NCBI GenBank assembly: GCA_030427205.1 | Contig: JAUHXC010000044.1 | Span: forward strand, 1-64,000 | Origin: a bacterium | Lineage (GTDB): Bacteria; Myxococcota_A; Bradymonadia; UBA7976; UBA1532 | DNA: 64,000 nucleotides | Direction of reading: 5' to 3' | Shown: positions 52,000 through 60,488 of the stretch, piece after piece | Position numbering within the stretch: position 1 is the first letter of the stretch | Layout: the number at the start of each line of letters is the position of its first letter | Made by a program: the position numbers and the translations under genes | The notes under the pieces: model-generated | What the model was told of the DNA's origin: nothing | Seen by the model: the letters and a program-made list of their open reading frames with translations, nothing else | Databases searched by the model: none

Positions 52000-52884
52000 T
52001 CAGTCCGGCGGCAGCAGCGACTGCGGCGCCACCGACATCACGGTGCCGCCGTGGTCGACCACGTCGTGCTCGACCATGAAGACGTTGGCGTAGAGGTTGG
52101 CGATCCACTGCCGCCCGCGCTGCGTCGCCCGCAGATAGCGCAAGCCATCCGTGATGTACGGGCTGACCACTTGCCAGAAGAACCGGGGATAACCCCGCGC
52201 CAGATCGTCGGGGCAGGCGTAGCCCAGCATCGCGTTCTGCCCCAGCTCTTCGAACTCGTAATACAGCGCCGGCAGCTTGTTGATATAGCGCGGATCGGCC
52301 AGCTGACCGATGAGATCGGCCGCGCGCACCAGCCCCGGCGGATCGTCGGTGGCCTTGTGATCGCTGTCGTGGGGCACCGGGAAGCGGGTGCGCTCGATGT
52401 TGTAGCAGATCGTCAGCTCGTCGAGCACCGGCGTGCCGCTGAAGCGCTGCTTGACGAAGAGCTTGCCCCGGTCGATGTGATACGGCGCCATCGACGCGTC
52501 GGTGACCCCGATGCCGAGAGCGATGGTCTCATCACCTTTGCCCGTCGCGTAGCGCCCGTCCTGGTCACCGGCGCACAGCCCGCGCACGTAGCCGATGTCA
52601 TGGCACAAGAGCGACACCACGAAGTCGAGCCAGTTGCGGGGCGTCACCCCGCCCGAGCGCAGGTGCTTGCCGCGGATGATGTCGAGCCCCACCAGCGTGA
52701 CCATCACCGTGTGCTCGACGGTGTGATACAGCGCGTCGCCGTTGCCGATGATCTCCAGCGCCATGCCCGCCGCCCAGGCGGCGATGCTCGGGTAGTCGGC
52801 GTGCAGATCGCCGTACGTGCGGTGGTAGTTGTCCTTGATCTCGGCGATCAAGGCGTCGGTCTGCAGCTTCACCGGATCGATCAT
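52000..52884 (-). CDS. HD-domain phosphohydrolase
   Basis: Predicted 294-residue protein. The metal-binding HD signature is present: ALYHTVEHT (His54, His58) and SLLCHDIGY (His95-Asp96), with further His/Asp in GKLFVKQRF to HDSDHKATDD. This is the fold of nucleotide phosphohydrolases and cyclic-nucleotide phosphodiesterases. The substrate cannot be read from sequence, but the next two genes on the same strand encode cyclic-nucleotide-binding proteins 28 bp upstream, which suggests a cAMP/cGMP or related signal. No membrane segment. Confidence 0.85.
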   Translation of the reverse strand: MIDPVKLQTDALIAEIKDNYHRTYGDLHADYPSIAAWAAGMALEIIGNGDALYHTVEHTVMVTLVGLDIIRGKHLRSGGVTPRNWLDFVVSLLCHDIGYVRGLCAGDQDGRYATGKGDETIALGIGVTDASMAPYHIDRGKLFVKQRFSGTPVLDELTICYNIERTRFPVPHDSDHKATDDPPGLVRAADLIGQLADPRYINKLPALYYEFEELGQNAMLGYACPDDLARGYPRFFWQVVSPYITDGLRYLRATQRGRQWIANLYANVFMVEHDVVDHGGTVMSVAPQSLLPPD

Positions 52885-52912
52885 CGCCCGCTCCTCACCG
52901 CGTACATGTCGC

Positions 52913-53389
52913 TCACCCCTCGGGTGACTCTTCGAGGGCCGCGTCGCGCAAGACCTCGGCGGCGTGGTGCAGCCGGCGCGCGAGCTGCACCGCGATGAGA
53001 TCCATCAACGCGAAGGCGAAGGGGTTGCCCGCGTTGAACAGCAGGTCGAACTCGTCGCGGGCCAGCGCCGCGAGCACCGCGCCCTTCTCGCCCGCCACGC
53101 AGTCCGCCGAGCGCCGCCCGCCGTCGAGCAGGGCCATCTCGCCCAGCAGCTCGCCCACCCCCAGCCGCGCCAGCTCGCCCTTCTGCTCGCCGGGGCCCGC
53201 GTCGGCGACGATGCGCACGTCGCCGAAGGTCACGAAGCCGCAATACAGCCCCGGCGCGTTCTGCTCGAAGATCGACTCGCCCGGCGCGAACGAGCGCTCG
53301 GTCATCACCTGCGCCAGCGCCCGCCGGTTGCGGTCGTCGAGCGCCGAGAAGAGCGGCAGCAGCACCAGAGAACGGTCGTTGATCGCCAT
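52913..53389 (-). CDS. Cyclic-nucleotide-binding protein, distal copy
   Basis: Predicted 158-residue single-domain cNMP-binding protein. The phosphate-binding cassette is canonical: LGEMALLDGGRRSADCVA (about residues 82-99). There is no DNA-binding or kinase domain, so it is a stand-alone sensor. The start ATG overlaps the stop of the upstream paralogue by one base (TGATG). Co-expression with an HD phosphohydrolase suggests a small cyclic-nucleotide module. Confidence 0.85.
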   Translation of the reverse strand: MAINDRSLVLLPLFSALDDRNRRALAQVMTERSFAPGESIFEQNAPGLYCGFVTFGDVRIVADAGPGEQKGELARLGVGELLGEMALLDGGRRSADCVAGEKGAVLAALARDEFDLLFNAGNPFAFALMDLIAVQLARRLHHAAEVLRDAALEESPEG

Positions 53390-53940
53390 CAGCCCCTCCC
53401 GAACAAGCGCTTGAGGCGGCCCCAGGCGCCGCCGGTGGGCACCGCGATGCCGCGCGCGGTCGCCTGGCTGCCCTCGTCGGGTTTGCCCTGCCACTGCTCC
53501 TGGATGCGCACGTTGGTATCGCGCAGCCGATCGCACAGCGTCAGCGCGATGCTGCGGATGAGGGTATAGGCCCCCGGATCGTTCGCCGCGCGCAGGGCCC
53601 CGAAGCGGCTGCCGTCGATGACGTACAGCGTCGTATCGTGCAGCGCCCGGGCCCGCAGGCTGCGCGGCGCCGGCTGAACCAGCCCCGCCTCGCCGACCAC
53701 CGTGCCCTCGCCCAGCTTCGCCACCGTGCGCACCACCCCGTCGGGCAGCGGCAGCTCGACCGCCAGCTTGCCCGAGCGCACCACGAAGGCGTCGTCGCCG
53801 GCCTCGCCCTGCTCGAAGAGCAGCGCGCCCGCCCCCACCCGCTGCAGGCGCATCGTCGACGCCACCGACCGCAGCCCGTCCGGCGTCAGTCGGCGGAACA
53901 GCGGCAGCTGCTTCAAGAAGGCATAGTCTTCGTCGGTCAT
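53389..53940 (-). CDS. Cyclic-nucleotide-binding protein, proximal copy
   Basis: Predicted 183-residue protein from the ATG of MTDEDYAFLKQLPLF; the frame to 54072 is not needed. The cNMP fold is clear (FEQGEAGDDAFVVRSGKLAV). The cassette VVGEAGLVQPAPRSLRARA keeps the Gly-Glu and Arg-Ser that contact the phosphate. The basic C-terminus (GRLKRLFGRG) may be a membrane- or nucleic-acid-binding tail. The upstream gap carries CGTTGAC/GTCAACG arms (53994-54023 region) that could be an operator or the end of the gene at 54113. Confidence 0.85.
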   Translation of the reverse strand: MTDEDYAFLKQLPLFRRLTPDGLRSVASTMRLQRVGAGALLFEQGEAGDDAFVVRSGKLAVELPLPDGVVRTVAKLGEGTVVGEAGLVQPAPRSLRARALHDTTLYVIDGSRFGALRAANDPGAYTLIRSIALTLCDRLRDTNVRIQEQWQGKPDEGSQATARGIAVPTGGAWGRLKRLFGRG

Positions 53941-54112
53941 GCTCGTCCTCGGGCTCGAGAGCGCCACGCGCCGGCCACGGCGTCGATCGGGACGTTGACA
54001 CGGCTGAAAACGACCGTCAACGGGGCCTCTACGGCCCCCGCGCCGCGCGCGCCCCTCCAGGCAACTCGCCACGGACCGCGCAGGCCGGCGACGAACTCCG
54101 CACCCGTACGCC

Positions 54113-54886
54113 TCAGCGCCGCGCCGCCGCCACCATCAGCCCGTGCATGCGCCGCACGACCTCGGCGTGCACCCTATCGACCTGCCCGTCGGGATCATCG
54201 ACATCGGCCGCCGGCGGCGCGATCGGCGCGCCCACCAGGTGGGTCAGCCGCACCGGCCGCGGCAGCAGCGTCGGCCCCAGCCCGCGGGCGAGCGGCAGCG
54301 GCAGCTTGAAGCGCTTGTACAGCTTCGCCGTGATGCCGCTGGGATAGACCGTGTACAGGTCATCGGCCGCCGGACACGCCACCAGGATCATCGGCGCCCC
54401 GCTCTCGATCGCCAGCCTCACGAAGCCCTTGCGCCGCGCCCAGCGCACCGTATGGGCCTCTTCGGTCGGCCGCAGCGCCTCGCGCATGCCGCCCGGCGCC
54501 ACCACCACCAGGTGCCCCGCGCCGAGCAGCGCGTGACCGTTGCCCGGGTTCGCCGGCCGCACCCCCGCCCGCCGCGCGAAGTCGGCCACCAGCGGCGTCT
54601 TGAAGATCAGATCGTCGCCCAGCGACGCCGGCCAGCGCCCGGTCGCCGCGTGCATCGCCGCCGCGAAGAGCGTGCCGTCGTAGGTCGCGAGGCTGTGGTT
54701 GAGCACGATGAGCCCCGGCCCGGTGCGCGGCACGTGTTCGAGCCCGATGACCCGATGCCGATGATACGTGCGCAGGGCCTGCACCACCGGCCGGAAGCGG
54801 TCGACGAGCAGCGGCGAGACCGGCGACGGCGGGTTGTCGGGGCACGGATCGGTCGAAGACGAACGCTGGGGCTCGGGTCGCGACAT
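54113..54886 (-). CDS. Glycerolipid acyltransferase (PlsC/LPLAT-like)
   Basis: Predicted 257-residue protein starting MSRPEPQRSSST. The acceptor motif appears as NHSLATYDG, with His and Asp six apart as in the MGAT/TMEM68-like branch of LPLAT enzymes and not the four-residue HxxxxD of bacterial PlsC. The second block VVVAPGGMREALRP corresponds to the glycerol-phosphate or acyl-acceptor site (PGGxRE). It transfers acyl chains to a lysolipid, diacylglycerol or similar acceptor. It is divergent from the oxidase gene with only 22 bp between starts. Confidence 0.8.
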   Translation of the reverse strand: MSRPEPQRSSSTDPCPDNPPSPVSPLLVDRFRPVVQALRTYHRHRVIGLEHVPRTGPGLIVLNHSLATYDGTLFAAAMHAATGRWPASLGDDLIFKTPLVADFARRAGVRPANPGNGHALLGAGHLVVVAPGGMREALRPTEEAHTVRWARRKGFVRLAIESGAPMILVACPAADDLYTVYPSGITAKLYKRFKLPLPLARGLGPTLLPRPVRLTHLVGAPIAPPAADVDDPDGQVDRVHAEVVRRMHGLMVAAARR

Positions 54887-54908
54887 GCGGCGATGGTAGC
54901 ATCGCGCC

Positions 54909-56045
54909 ATGCACCACGCCTCTCCCCCGTCCCCCACCCTGCCGATCAACCTCGCCGAGCTCGAGGCCGCCGCCCTGCAGCGCCTGAGCCCGATGGCCCG
55001 CGACTACTACGCCGGCGGCGCGCGCGACGAGATCACCCTCGGCTGGAACCGCCGCGCCTGGGATACCATCCGCCTGCACTATCGGGTGCTGGTCGACGTC
55101 TCGAACCGCGACCCGTCGACCACCGTGCTCGGCCAGCCCATCGCCCTGCCGGTGATGCTGGCCCCGACCGCGTTTCACAAGCTGGCCCACCCCGACGGCG
55201 AGATCGCCACCGCCCGCGCCGCCGCCGCCGCGGGCGCCGGCATGATCTGCAGCACCCTGGGCACCGTCGCCATCGAAGACATCGCCGCCGCCCGCCCGCC
55301 GGAGACCGCCGCGCCGCTGTGGTTCCAGCTCTACGTCTATCGCGACCGGGCCATCACCCGCGGCCTCGTCGAGCGCGCCGAGGCCGCCGGCTATCAGGCG
55401 CTGGTGCTCACCGTCGACGCCGCCGAGATCGGCACCCGCGAGCGCGACGCGAAGAACAGGTTCGCCCTGCCCGATGGCATGACCGTCGCCAACCTCGCCG
55501 GCACCGGAAAAGCGGCCCTCGGCCCCGGCGGCGACGGCGCGGCCGGATCGGGCCTGAGCGCCTACGTGCGCAGCCAGCTCGACCAGAGCCTGACCTGGAG
55601 CGATCTGGAGTGGCTGGCGGGCATCACATCGCTGCCGGTACTGGTCAAAGGCATCGTACGCCCCGACGACGCCTGCCGGGCGCTGAAGCACGGCGCGCGG
55701 GGCGTCGTGGTGAGCAACCACGGCGGCCGGCAGCTGGACACCGCGCCGGCCACCGCCGATGTCTTGCGACCCATCGCCGATGCCATGTATGGCATCGATG
55801 AGTCATGCACAGTCATCGTCGACGGTGGCATCCGCCGGGGCACCGATATCATCAAGGCATTGGCCATGGGTGCCCGCACAGTGCTCGTGGGCCGCCCGCA
55901 GCTGTGGGGGCTGGCGCTGGGCGGGCAGGCCGGCGTCGAACACATGCTGTCATTGCTGCGGGCCGAGCTGCTCGAAGGCATGGCGCTGTGCGGCTGCCCC
56001 GACGTGGCCAGCATCACCGGCGATCTGGTCGACGCCGCGCGCTGA
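54909..56045 (+). CDS. FMN-dependent alpha-hydroxy-acid oxidase
   Basis: Predicted 378-residue protein of the lactate/glycolate oxidase family. It has YYAGGARDEITL at the start, the substrate/FMN segment LAPTAFHKLAHPDGE, LTVDAAEIGTRERD, LVKGIVRPDDA with the FMN Lys, and the catalytic His in SNHGGRQLD. The end VDGGIRRGTDIIKALAMGA is the phosphate-binding strand. It oxidises an L-2-hydroxy acid with FMN, giving hydrogen peroxide or feeding another acceptor. No membrane-insertion loop as in LldD is evident, so a soluble oxidase is more likely. Confidence 0.92.
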   Translation: MHHASPPSPTLPINLAELEAAALQRLSPMARDYYAGGARDEITLGWNRRAWDTIRLHYRVLVDVSNRDPSTTVLGQPIALPVMLAPTAFHKLAHPDGEIATARAAAAAGAGMICSTLGTVAIEDIAAARPPETAAPLWFQLYVYRDRAITRGLVERAEAAGYQALVLTVDAAEIGTRERDAKNRFALPDGMTVANLAGTGKAALGPGGDGAAGSGLSAYVRSQLDQSLTWSDLEWLAGITSLPVLVKGIVRPDDACRALKHGARGVVVSNHGGRQLDTAPATADVLRPIADAMYGIDESCTVIVDGGIRRGTDIIKALAMGARTVLVGRPQLWGLALGGQAGVEHMLSLLRAELLEGMALCGCPDVASITGDLVDAAR

Positions 56046-56649
56046 CCCCCCGCGCTGAGCGATACCCGGGCGACGGGGCACCGCGCAGCCGGACGCTGGT
56101 CGGCGCCGAGCGACACCGGCCGCGGCCCGAAATCGAGCGCGCGAGACCTGCACACCCGGTGATAACGCCTCCGACGGCTGTCAGGGGGCAGCCGCGACCC
56201 GATCCGTCTCCGGACGCCGAAGCCCGGCGCGACGCCGGCCAACCGCTCCAACATGGCACACATCCGGTACAATCCGACCGTCGGTGTACCGCGCCGCCGA
56301 CAATGTAACGGCGCCGTCATGGCTACGGTTCGTCTCTGCCGCCGCGCCGCGGTCCTGCGACCGGGCGGAAGGCTGCCCCCGGCCACAGCCCGCATCACAC
56401 TCATTACTTTCCACTCATTCACTCGACAGACCGCCCCGCGACCGAGTAAATACGAGATTATCAGCAATTCAGGGTCATTAGGCATACACGTCACACTGTT
56501 TCTCGATGTGATATGTCATCAGCGGCTCTGCGTATTTTCAATAACCCCCATTTCGAACAAAGCTCACTCCACGAACAAAGCCCGATCGGTCGCCGACGGG
56601 CGCTCGCCCACACGGTGAGCAGATCAGCAAGACGGGAAGGGGAAGTCCC
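56046..56649. other. 604-bp gap with regulatory signals, no gene
   Basis: I find no credible coding region. The left half is GC-rich; the right part (about 56390-56580) is strongly AT-rich for this genome and probably contains the promoter of the lipoprotein gene at 56650. The nested palindrome at 56266-56290 is listed separately. Confidence 0.5.
56266..56290. promoter_or_regulatory. Nested palindrome, probable operator
   Basis: GGTACA (56266-56271) and TGTACC (56285-56290) flank an inner CCGAC-C-GTCGG. Two nested inverted repeats in 25 bp in a non-coding gap suggest a dimeric regulator site. Confidence 0.5.
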
Positions 56650-57396
56650 ATGTCGAAGGCAGGGTTCTGGTCGATTGCAGTCATGGTCACCCTGGCGCTG
56701 GGCTGCACGCCCGAGGCGTCGGACAGCGAGCGGCGCGAGATGCCCGCCGTCGCGCAGGCTCACTTCAACCAGCTCAGCGCCGGCTCCGGCGCGCGGGTGT
56801 ACAGTTTCAGCGTCGCTGGCGAGGCCTTCGCGCAGGTGCTCATCACCGGCGACCGCGTCGAAGGTGCATATGCGATCGACCGCGAGTACTGGCGCATGGA
56901 TCCCGACTTCGATCTCGACGGCGTCGAGACTTTCCGCGTCGACGTCGCCTGGGGCGGCTGGCGGGTCACCACCAAGACGATGCAGCATGTCTTCGAGAAG
57001 CCCACCAAGGGCTGGACCGCGTGGGAGGTGCCCCGCGGCTTCACCATCGACCAGCAGACCACCGTGGTGGCCGACGCGGCCGCCGAAGGTCGGCACCTCT
57101 TCTCGGTCTATGGCCCCGCGCCCGCCGGCCTGCTCACCAACAGCGACGTCGACACCTTCCTGGAGTACCACCTGCTCATCGACACCAGCGGCTCGGTGCC
57201 GGTCATGTGCTGGATCCTCTCCGCCGACAGCTTCGCCACGTTCGAGGCGGCGCGGGCCTACGTCTCGGATGAGAGCACCACCATCGTCAGCAAGTGGGGC
57301 ATGCGCGACGACGCCCGCGAGGTGCTCTTCTTCGGCGCCGCCAAGGCGCTGCGTATCGAGCAGGGCGAAGGCTTCATCTACTCGGCGGTGCACTGA
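56650..57396 (+). CDS. Lipoprotein of unknown function
   Basis: Predicted 248-residue protein. The signal MSKAGFWSIAVMVTLALGCT has lipobox Cys19. The mature protein alternates strands with many aromatic residues (YWRMDPDFDLDGVETFRVDV, then AWGGWRVTTK) and ends YSAVH. No catalytic motif or family recognised. AGGGGAAG stands before the ATG. The distance to the kinase gene is 107 bp with two palindromes between, so the two may be regulated together. Confidence 0.75.
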   Translation: MSKAGFWSIAVMVTLALGCTPEASDSERREMPAVAQAHFNQLSAGSGARVYSFSVAGEAFAQVLITGDRVEGAYAIDREYWRMDPDFDLDGVETFRVDVAWGGWRVTTKTMQHVFEKPTKGWTAWEVPRGFTIDQQTTVVADAAAEGRHLFSVYGPAPAGLLTNSDVDTFLEYHLLIDTSGSVPVMCWILSADSFATFEAARAYVSDESTTIVSKWGMRDDAREVLFFGAAKALRIEQGEGFIYSAVH

Positions 57397-57412
57397 TCGT
57401 CCGGCGGTCGGG

Positions 57413-57474
57413 GATACAATGTATCTCGGACCCACGATCCGACGTGCGCACCCTGGCGAGATACCATAAGGTGT
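57413..57474. promoter_or_regulatory. Paired palindromes upstream of the kinase gene
   Basis: GATACA-A-TGTATC (57413-57425) is a perfect 13-bp palindrome. GATACC-ATAA-GGTGTC at about 57459-57474 is a related imperfect one, about 46 bp further on. Both lie in the gap before the gene at 57504 and could bind the same dimer. Confidence 0.5.
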
Positions 57475-57503
57475 CATCGACGTGACGGGGAGCCGAGAGC
57501 CAG

Positions 57504-60044
57504 ATGACCGACGAGCAGCGCCCGGCAGACGACACTCTCCTCGAAGACGAGTCGCGCGCCGAGACGCTGTGGCAGACGCTCGGGTCGACGGGCGGCGGCA
57601 GCAGCGCTGATACCGACGGCCCGTCACCCGCGCCCGACGCCGAGGCGCTCGCCCGGCTCGCCGCCCGCTACGACGACCTCGGCCGCATCGGCCACGGCGG
57701 CATGGGCCTCGTGCACCGGGTCTATGATCGCCTGCTCGAACGCACCGTCGCCCTCAAAGTCGTGCGCCCCTCGGTGCAGGGCACACCCACCGCGCTCGAT
57801 CGCTTCCGCCGCGAGGCGAACATCACCGCCGCTCTGCAGCACCCGGGTATCGTGCCGGTCTACGACCGTGGCGAGCTGGCAGACGGGCGGGTCTGGTACA
57901 CCATGCGCGAGGTGCACGGCGAAGACCTCACCGCCCCCATGGCCACCCAGCGGCGGACGACGACCGGGCCCGAGCGCGCCGCCGGGCTACGCGCGCTGGT
58001 GGAGATCCTCGCCCGGGTCTGCGACGCGATGACCTACGCCCACGCCCAGCGGGTGGTGCACCGCGACCTCAAGCCGAGCAACATCCTCATCGGCCCCTTC
58101 AACGACGTGCTGGTCGTCGATTGGGGCCTCGCGCTGCGGCTGGACGACCCCGACGACGACACGCTGGTGGAGGACGAGCTCGACACCAGCATCTCGTCGA
58201 GCCGGCATACGCTGCTGGGGCAGGTGCTGGGCACGCCGGGCTACATGGCGCCGGAGCAGGCCCGCGGTGAGACCGGGCTGCTCGGCCCGCCGACCGACGT
58301 ACACGCCATCGGCGCGATGCTCTACGAGTGCCTGACCGGCCGCCCGCCGAGGACCGGCCGACCGCGGCTGTTGCTGGCCCAGCTGCGCGACGGCGCCCCG
58401 GTCGAGCGCCCCGGTTCGAACCTGCCCGAGGCGATGCCCGACGAGCTCGTCGACCTCGCGATGCGGGCGTTGGCCGTCGACCCGGCGCAGCGGCCGGCGA
58501 GCGCTGCTCCGCTGGGCGCCGCGCTGCGGGCGTGGCTCGATGGCTCGAAGGGGCGGGCCCGCGCGCGGGCCGCCGTTGAGCAGGCGCGCGACGATCGCGA
58601 TCGGCTGCGCTCGCTCTCGAGCCAGATCGACCTGCTCCGCGCCCGCGCCCTGCGCCACCTCGAAGGGCTGGGCTCCAACCCCTCCCCCACCGCGAAAGCC
58701 CCCGCCTGGAGCCTCGAGGACCAGGCGAACCAGCTCGAGGTCGAGCTGGCCATCGAAGGCAGCGCCTGGCTGCTCGGCCTGCAGAACGCGCTCACCTGGG
58801 ATCCGCTGTCCGCCGAGGCCCACGCCCTGCTCGCCGCCCACTACCGCGAAGCCCACGAAGCGGCCGAGCTCAACGACGATCGGCTCGAAGCGGCCCGGCT
58901 CGAGACCCTGCTGCGCACCCACGACCGCGGCGAGCACGGCAGATACCTCCGCGGCTGGGGCCAGCTCTCGCTCGCCACCGACCCGCCCGGGGCCGACGTG
59001 ACCTTGATGGCCTACGTCGAGAGCAGCCGCCGCCGACGCCTCGTCAGCCGCGGATCGCTCGGCGAGACCCCGCTGGTCGACGCGCCGCTGTCCCGCGGCA
59101 GCTACATGCTCATCGTGCGCGCGCCGGGACGGGTCGAGGTGCGCTATCCGGTGCTCGTCGAGCGCGGCCGCGGCTGGGACGGCATCGCGCCGGGCGATAC
59201 CGAGCCCGGCACGATCCACCTGCCGCGGCCGTCGGAGATGCCACCCGGCGCGATCTACGTGCCCGCCGGCTGGTTCTGGCGCGGCGGCGACCCACAGGCC
59301 GCCGATGGGTTGCCGGCGCAGCGGGTCTGGGTCGACGGCTTCATGATCCAGCGGTTCCCGGTGACCCACGCCGACTACATGGCCTTCCTCGACCACCTGC
59401 TCACCGCGGGCGCCGACAGCGCCGCCTGGGTGCCGCGGGCCCGCGAGGGCACCGGCGACGAGCTCCGGCCGCTCTATCGCGAGCAGGGCGGGCGCTACAC
59501 CCTCGCCGACCCCACCAGCCAGCGCCTCGACCACCCGGTGACCTATATCGACTGGCACGCGGCGATGGCTTACGCCGGGTGGTACGCCGAGCAGACCGGC
59601 CTGCCGTGGCGCCTGCCCGACGAGACCGAGTGGGCCAAGGCCGCCCGCGGCATCGACCGCCGCGCGCTGCCCTGGGGCAACCACTGGGAGCCTGCCTGGG
59701 CCCGCACTCTGGACGGCGCCACCGAATCGGGCGTCGCGCCGGTTGACAGCTACCCGATCGACGAGAGCCCGTACGGCGTGCGCGGCGTCGCCGGCAATAC
59801 CTGCGACTGGTGCATCAACGTCTGGAGGGCCGAAGGCTCACCGGTGCGAAACGGGCGACTGGTCATCGAGCCGGCCGATCCGGGCGATGGCGACCTGCGC
59901 ACCGGCCGCGGCGGCATCTGGGCCGGCGGCGGCCGCTTCGCCCGGCTCGCCACCCGCTTCGCCGATCCGCCCGGCCGCCGCCTGTCGGTGCTCGGCCTGC
60001 GCCTGGTCTGCCCCTGGCCCGCGGCGGCGCACGCGTCGCGCTGA
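57504..60044 (+). CDS. Ser/Thr protein kinase fused to a formylglycine-generating-enzyme domain
   Basis: Predicted 846-residue protein. The kinase core has GHGGMGLV (63-70), VALK with Lys85, HRDLKPSNIL (187-196) and the metal motif as DWG (206-208) instead of DFG, then GTPGYMAPEQARG. A helical region follows at about 345-470, a PEGA-like beta unit (about 490-560, LATDPPGADVTLMAYV) and an FGE-sulfatase/SUMF1-like domain from about 575 (YVPAGWFWRGGD, VTHADYMAF, LPDETEWAKAARG, VAGNTCDW). No membrane segment is obvious. Such fusions occur in Myxococcota and Planctomycetes; the FGE part usually serves as a binding domain. Confidence 0.92.
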   Translation: MTDEQRPADDTLLEDESRAETLWQTLGSTGGGSSADTDGPSPAPDAEALARLAARYDDLGRIGHGGMGLVHRVYDRLLERTVALKVVRPSVQGTPTALDRFRREANITAALQHPGIVPVYDRGELADGRVWYTMREVHGEDLTAPMATQRRTTTGPERAAGLRALVEILARVCDAMTYAHAQRVVHRDLKPSNILIGPFNDVLVVDWGLALRLDDPDDDTLVEDELDTSISSSRHTLLGQVLGTPGYMAPEQARGETGLLGPPTDVHAIGAMLYECLTGRPPRTGRPRLLLAQLRDGAPVERPGSNLPEAMPDELVDLAMRALAVDPAQRPASAAPLGAALRAWLDGSKGRARARAAVEQARDDRDRLRSLSSQIDLLRARALRHLEGLGSNPSPTAKAPAWSLEDQANQLEVELAIEGSAWLLGLQNALTWDPLSAEAHALLAAHYREAHEAAELNDDRLEAARLETLLRTHDRGEHGRYLRGWGQLSLATDPPGADVTLMAYVESSRRRRLVSRGSLGETPLVDAPLSRGSYMLIVRAPGRVEVRYPVLVERGRGWDGIAPGDTEPGTIHLPRPSEMPPGAIYVPAGWFWRGGDPQAADGLPAQRVWVDGFMIQRFPVTHADYMAFLDHLLTAGADSAAWVPRAREGTGDELRPLYREQGGRYTLADPTSQRLDHPVTYIDWHAAMAYAGWYAEQTGLPWRLPDETEWAKAARGIDRRALPWGNHWEPAWARTLDGATESGVAPVDSYPIDESPYGVRGVAGNTCDWCINVWRAEGSPVRNGRLVIEPADPGDGDLRTGRGGIWAGGGRFARLATRFADPPGRRLSVLGLRLVCPWPAAAHASR

Positions 60045-60488
60045 TGGCGTCCACGCGATACCGCCGGCGCAAGGTGGAGGGCCGCGCGCCACTCCAACCG
60101 CCGCCGGAGGTCATCGAACGCGTCGACCGCACGGGACCACGTTCAGGGCTCGGACGAGTTGATCGATGGTCGCGGCGTCGAGCGATGGCATGGCCCGAGC
60201 ATGGCTTGCCCGCAGACCGACGGCAAGCGCAGCGCCATTGCAGCCTCTCCCAGGCCGGCAGCGCCCGAAGAGTTGCCCGAACATCAGCCCGACACCGGCC
60301 CACAGTCAGCGCCCCGGCGCCCCCAACGCCTCGGCCGCGCGCCACGGGAACCGCCGCCGGAAGTCATCGAACGCATCCACCGCGAGGTGCCGGCGCCTTG
60401 TGGGTCTCCAGCCCGACCACCCGCCCGCCGCGTCGACCCGCACCGGCCATACCAGCGGCTTCGGGCGCCGCCGGGCTGAAGCCGGAGG
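60045..60488. other. 444-bp gap with a diverged duplicate
   Basis: No gene is supported. Two direct 50-bp copies, 60081-60130 and 60334-60383, are about 88% identical. Read on the minus strand both encode a VDAFDDxRRR-like stretch, so they could be fragments of one decayed gene that was duplicated. Confidence 0.5.
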
